23,755 nucleotides of DNA from an uncultured Faecalibacterium sp. (lineage in GTDB: Bacteria > Bacillota > Clostridia > Oscillospirales > Ruminococcaceae): assembly GCA_934524985.1 (NCBI GenBank), contig CAKSYT010000022.1, positions 1-23,755 of the forward strand. The letters run 5' to 3'. The position numbers were made by a program, and so were the translations under genes. The notes under the pieces were generated by a model that worked only from the letters and a program-made list of their open reading frames with translations, had not been told where the DNA came from and did not search any database. This document shows, in pieces, positions 22,781-23,755 of the stretch (its first letter is position 1; each line of letters starts with the position of its first letter).

Positions 22781-23755
22781 TTACGGGGTCAGGCGGTTGG
22801 GGCCGCGGAACAGGAACTCGGCGTCCTTGATGCTCAGGCCGCACAGCAGCATGGTCAGGCGGTCGATGCCCAGACCAAAGCCGCCGTGGGGCGGGCAGCC
22901 GTACTGGAAGAACTCCAGATAAAACTTGACGTCATCGGCCAGACCCTTTTCCTCAGCCTGCTTCTTCAGCACCTCGTAGCGGTGCTCACGCTGGGCACCG
23001 GTGGTGATCTCCACGCCGCGCCAGATCAGGTCGTAGCCCTGCGGCACGCCGTTCTCATCACGCATGTGGTAGAAAGCGCGCTTCTCAGCAGAGTAATCGG
23101 TGATGAACAGGAACTCATGGCCGTAGTGCTTCTTGACCCAGTCGTAGCTCAGGCGCTCAGCCTCGGTGGTCAGGTCGCCCTTCTCGCTCTCGTCCACGGT
23201 ATAGCCGAACTCTTCCTCCAGAGCCTTGTACAGGTCTGCCAGCTTGACCACCGGGAACGGGGTGGTGGGTACGATGACTTCCTGCCCGAACAGCTCCTTG
23301 ATCTGCTCGCCATAGCTGTCTTTAACGGCCTGCAGACCGGCGGTCAGCAGCTCCTCTTCCATCTTCATCACGTCCTTGAAGGAGGTGATGTAGCTGAACT
23401 CCAGATCGAAGCCGGAGAACTCGGTAGCGTGCTTGTTGGTGTAGCTCTTCTCGGCGCGGAACACGGGGCCGGTCTCGAAGATACGCTCAAAACCGGCAGC
23501 CATAGCCATCTGCTTATAGAACTGAGGGCTCTGTGCCAGATAGGCATTGCGGTCGAAGTAATCCACCTTGAACACCTCAGAGCCGCTCTCGCTGGCAGCA
23601 GCGATCAGCTTAGGGGTGTGGATCTCGATGAAGTTGCGGTCCAGCAGGAACTTGCGCATGGCGTTGACGAAGCAGCTCTGTGCCTTGAACATCAGCTGGT
23701 TCTCGTCGGTGCGCAGGTCGATCCAGCGGTAGTCGATGCGCTGGTCGATGCTGGA
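22781..23755 (-). CDS. aspS: Aspartate--tRNA ligase, archaeal/non-discriminating type (5' end outside the window)
   Basis: 324 residues of the C-terminal part; the start lies beyond the right edge. It is a class II synthetase catalytic core: YLAQSPQFYKQ near 72-82, motif 2 with ETGPVFRAEKSYTNKHATEF near 94-113, and motif 3 GFGLGIDRLTMLL near 293-305. The end (RGPNRLTP) is like the PRDPxRLTP end of archaeal and eukaryotic AspRS. Bacterial-type AspRS has a large GAD insert between motifs 2 and 3, which is absent. Clostridial enzymes of this kind often charge both tRNA-Asp and tRNA-Asn, the latter then amidated by GatCAB. The residues that settle this lie in the missing N-terminal part, so the double specificity is inferred. 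A terminator follows. Confidence 0.88.
   Translation of the reverse strand, partial: SSIDQRIDYRWIDLRTDENQLMFKAQSCFVNAMRKFLLDRNFIEIHTPKLIAAASESGSEVFKVDYFDRNAYLAQSPQFYKQMAMAAGFERIFETGPVFRAEKSYTNKHATEFSGFDLEFSYITSFKDVMKMEEELLTAGLQAVKDSYGEQIKELFGQEVIVPTTPFPVVKLADLYKALEEEFGYTVDESEKGDLTTEAERLSYDWVKKHYGHEFLFITDYSAEKRAFYHMRDENGVPQGYDLIWRGVEITTGAQREHRYEVLKKQAEEKGLADDVKFYLEFFQYGCPPHGGFGLGIDRLTMLLCGLSIKDAEFLFRGPNRLTP

Overview
The window looks like core chromosome from a GC-rich member of the Oscillospiraceae (Bacillota, Clostridia), most likely Faecalibacterium or a close relative. The support is indirect. There is a paired type III and type I glutamine synthetase with an ANTAR regulator, an archaeal-type (probably non-discriminating) AspRS, a complete spoIVA, and short palindromic intergenic repeats bounded by CCCTCTCAG that I associate with this group. 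No phage, plasmid, transposase, CRISPR or rRNA is present. Two tRNA-Leu genes are.

Layout. 1-2700: a minus-strand pair (CYTH protein, then a rhomboid-like membrane protein) and, divergently, an RlmI-type rRNA methyltransferase. 2700-7200: the nitrogen block glnN (GSIII), glnA (GSI) and an ANTAR response regulator, all on the plus strand. glnN and glnA each have an intrinsic terminator before the start codon, which fits control by antitermination. 7200-8970: pyrG, another glutamine-using enzyme, behind a leader with two mutually exclusive hairpins. 8970-9230: intergenic palindromes. 9227-11080: one sensor-GGDEF gene on the minus strand, interrupted by an in-frame TAG. Its strong promoter is preceded by several short direct repeats. 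11462-11663: tRNA-Leu(UAG) and tRNA-Leu(GAG), minus strand, each with its own terminator. 11910-13613: a peptidoglycan-type polysaccharide deacetylase converging on a MerR regulator that has a membrane tail.

13768-18905 is a minus-strand run of six genes, in transcription order DUF951, prfA, sua5-like, coaE, lytic transglycosylase and M18 aminopeptidase, starting from a good promoter at 19002-19030. Divergent from it are an S1-domain protein and a DUF4364 protein. spoIVA (20769-22262, minus) has a good match to a sporulation sigma-E promoter. The final 500-base gap (22263-22780) is a mosaic of palindromic repeats, followed by the 3' part of an AspRS gene that runs off the right edge.

Most of the window is ordinary housekeeping sequence. 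The best leads are: the two glutamine synthetase leaders with terminators next to an ANTAR protein whose receiver lacks the phosphoacceptor Asp; a family of long hairpins with UNCG-type UGCG tetraloops in at least four intergenic positions, two of them inside a longer repeated unit; the amber-interrupted GGDEF gene with its repeat-packed upstream region; and the sigma-E-like promoter of spoIVA in a lineage usually regarded as non-sporulating. All functional statements are inferred by reading the sequence; no database search was run.
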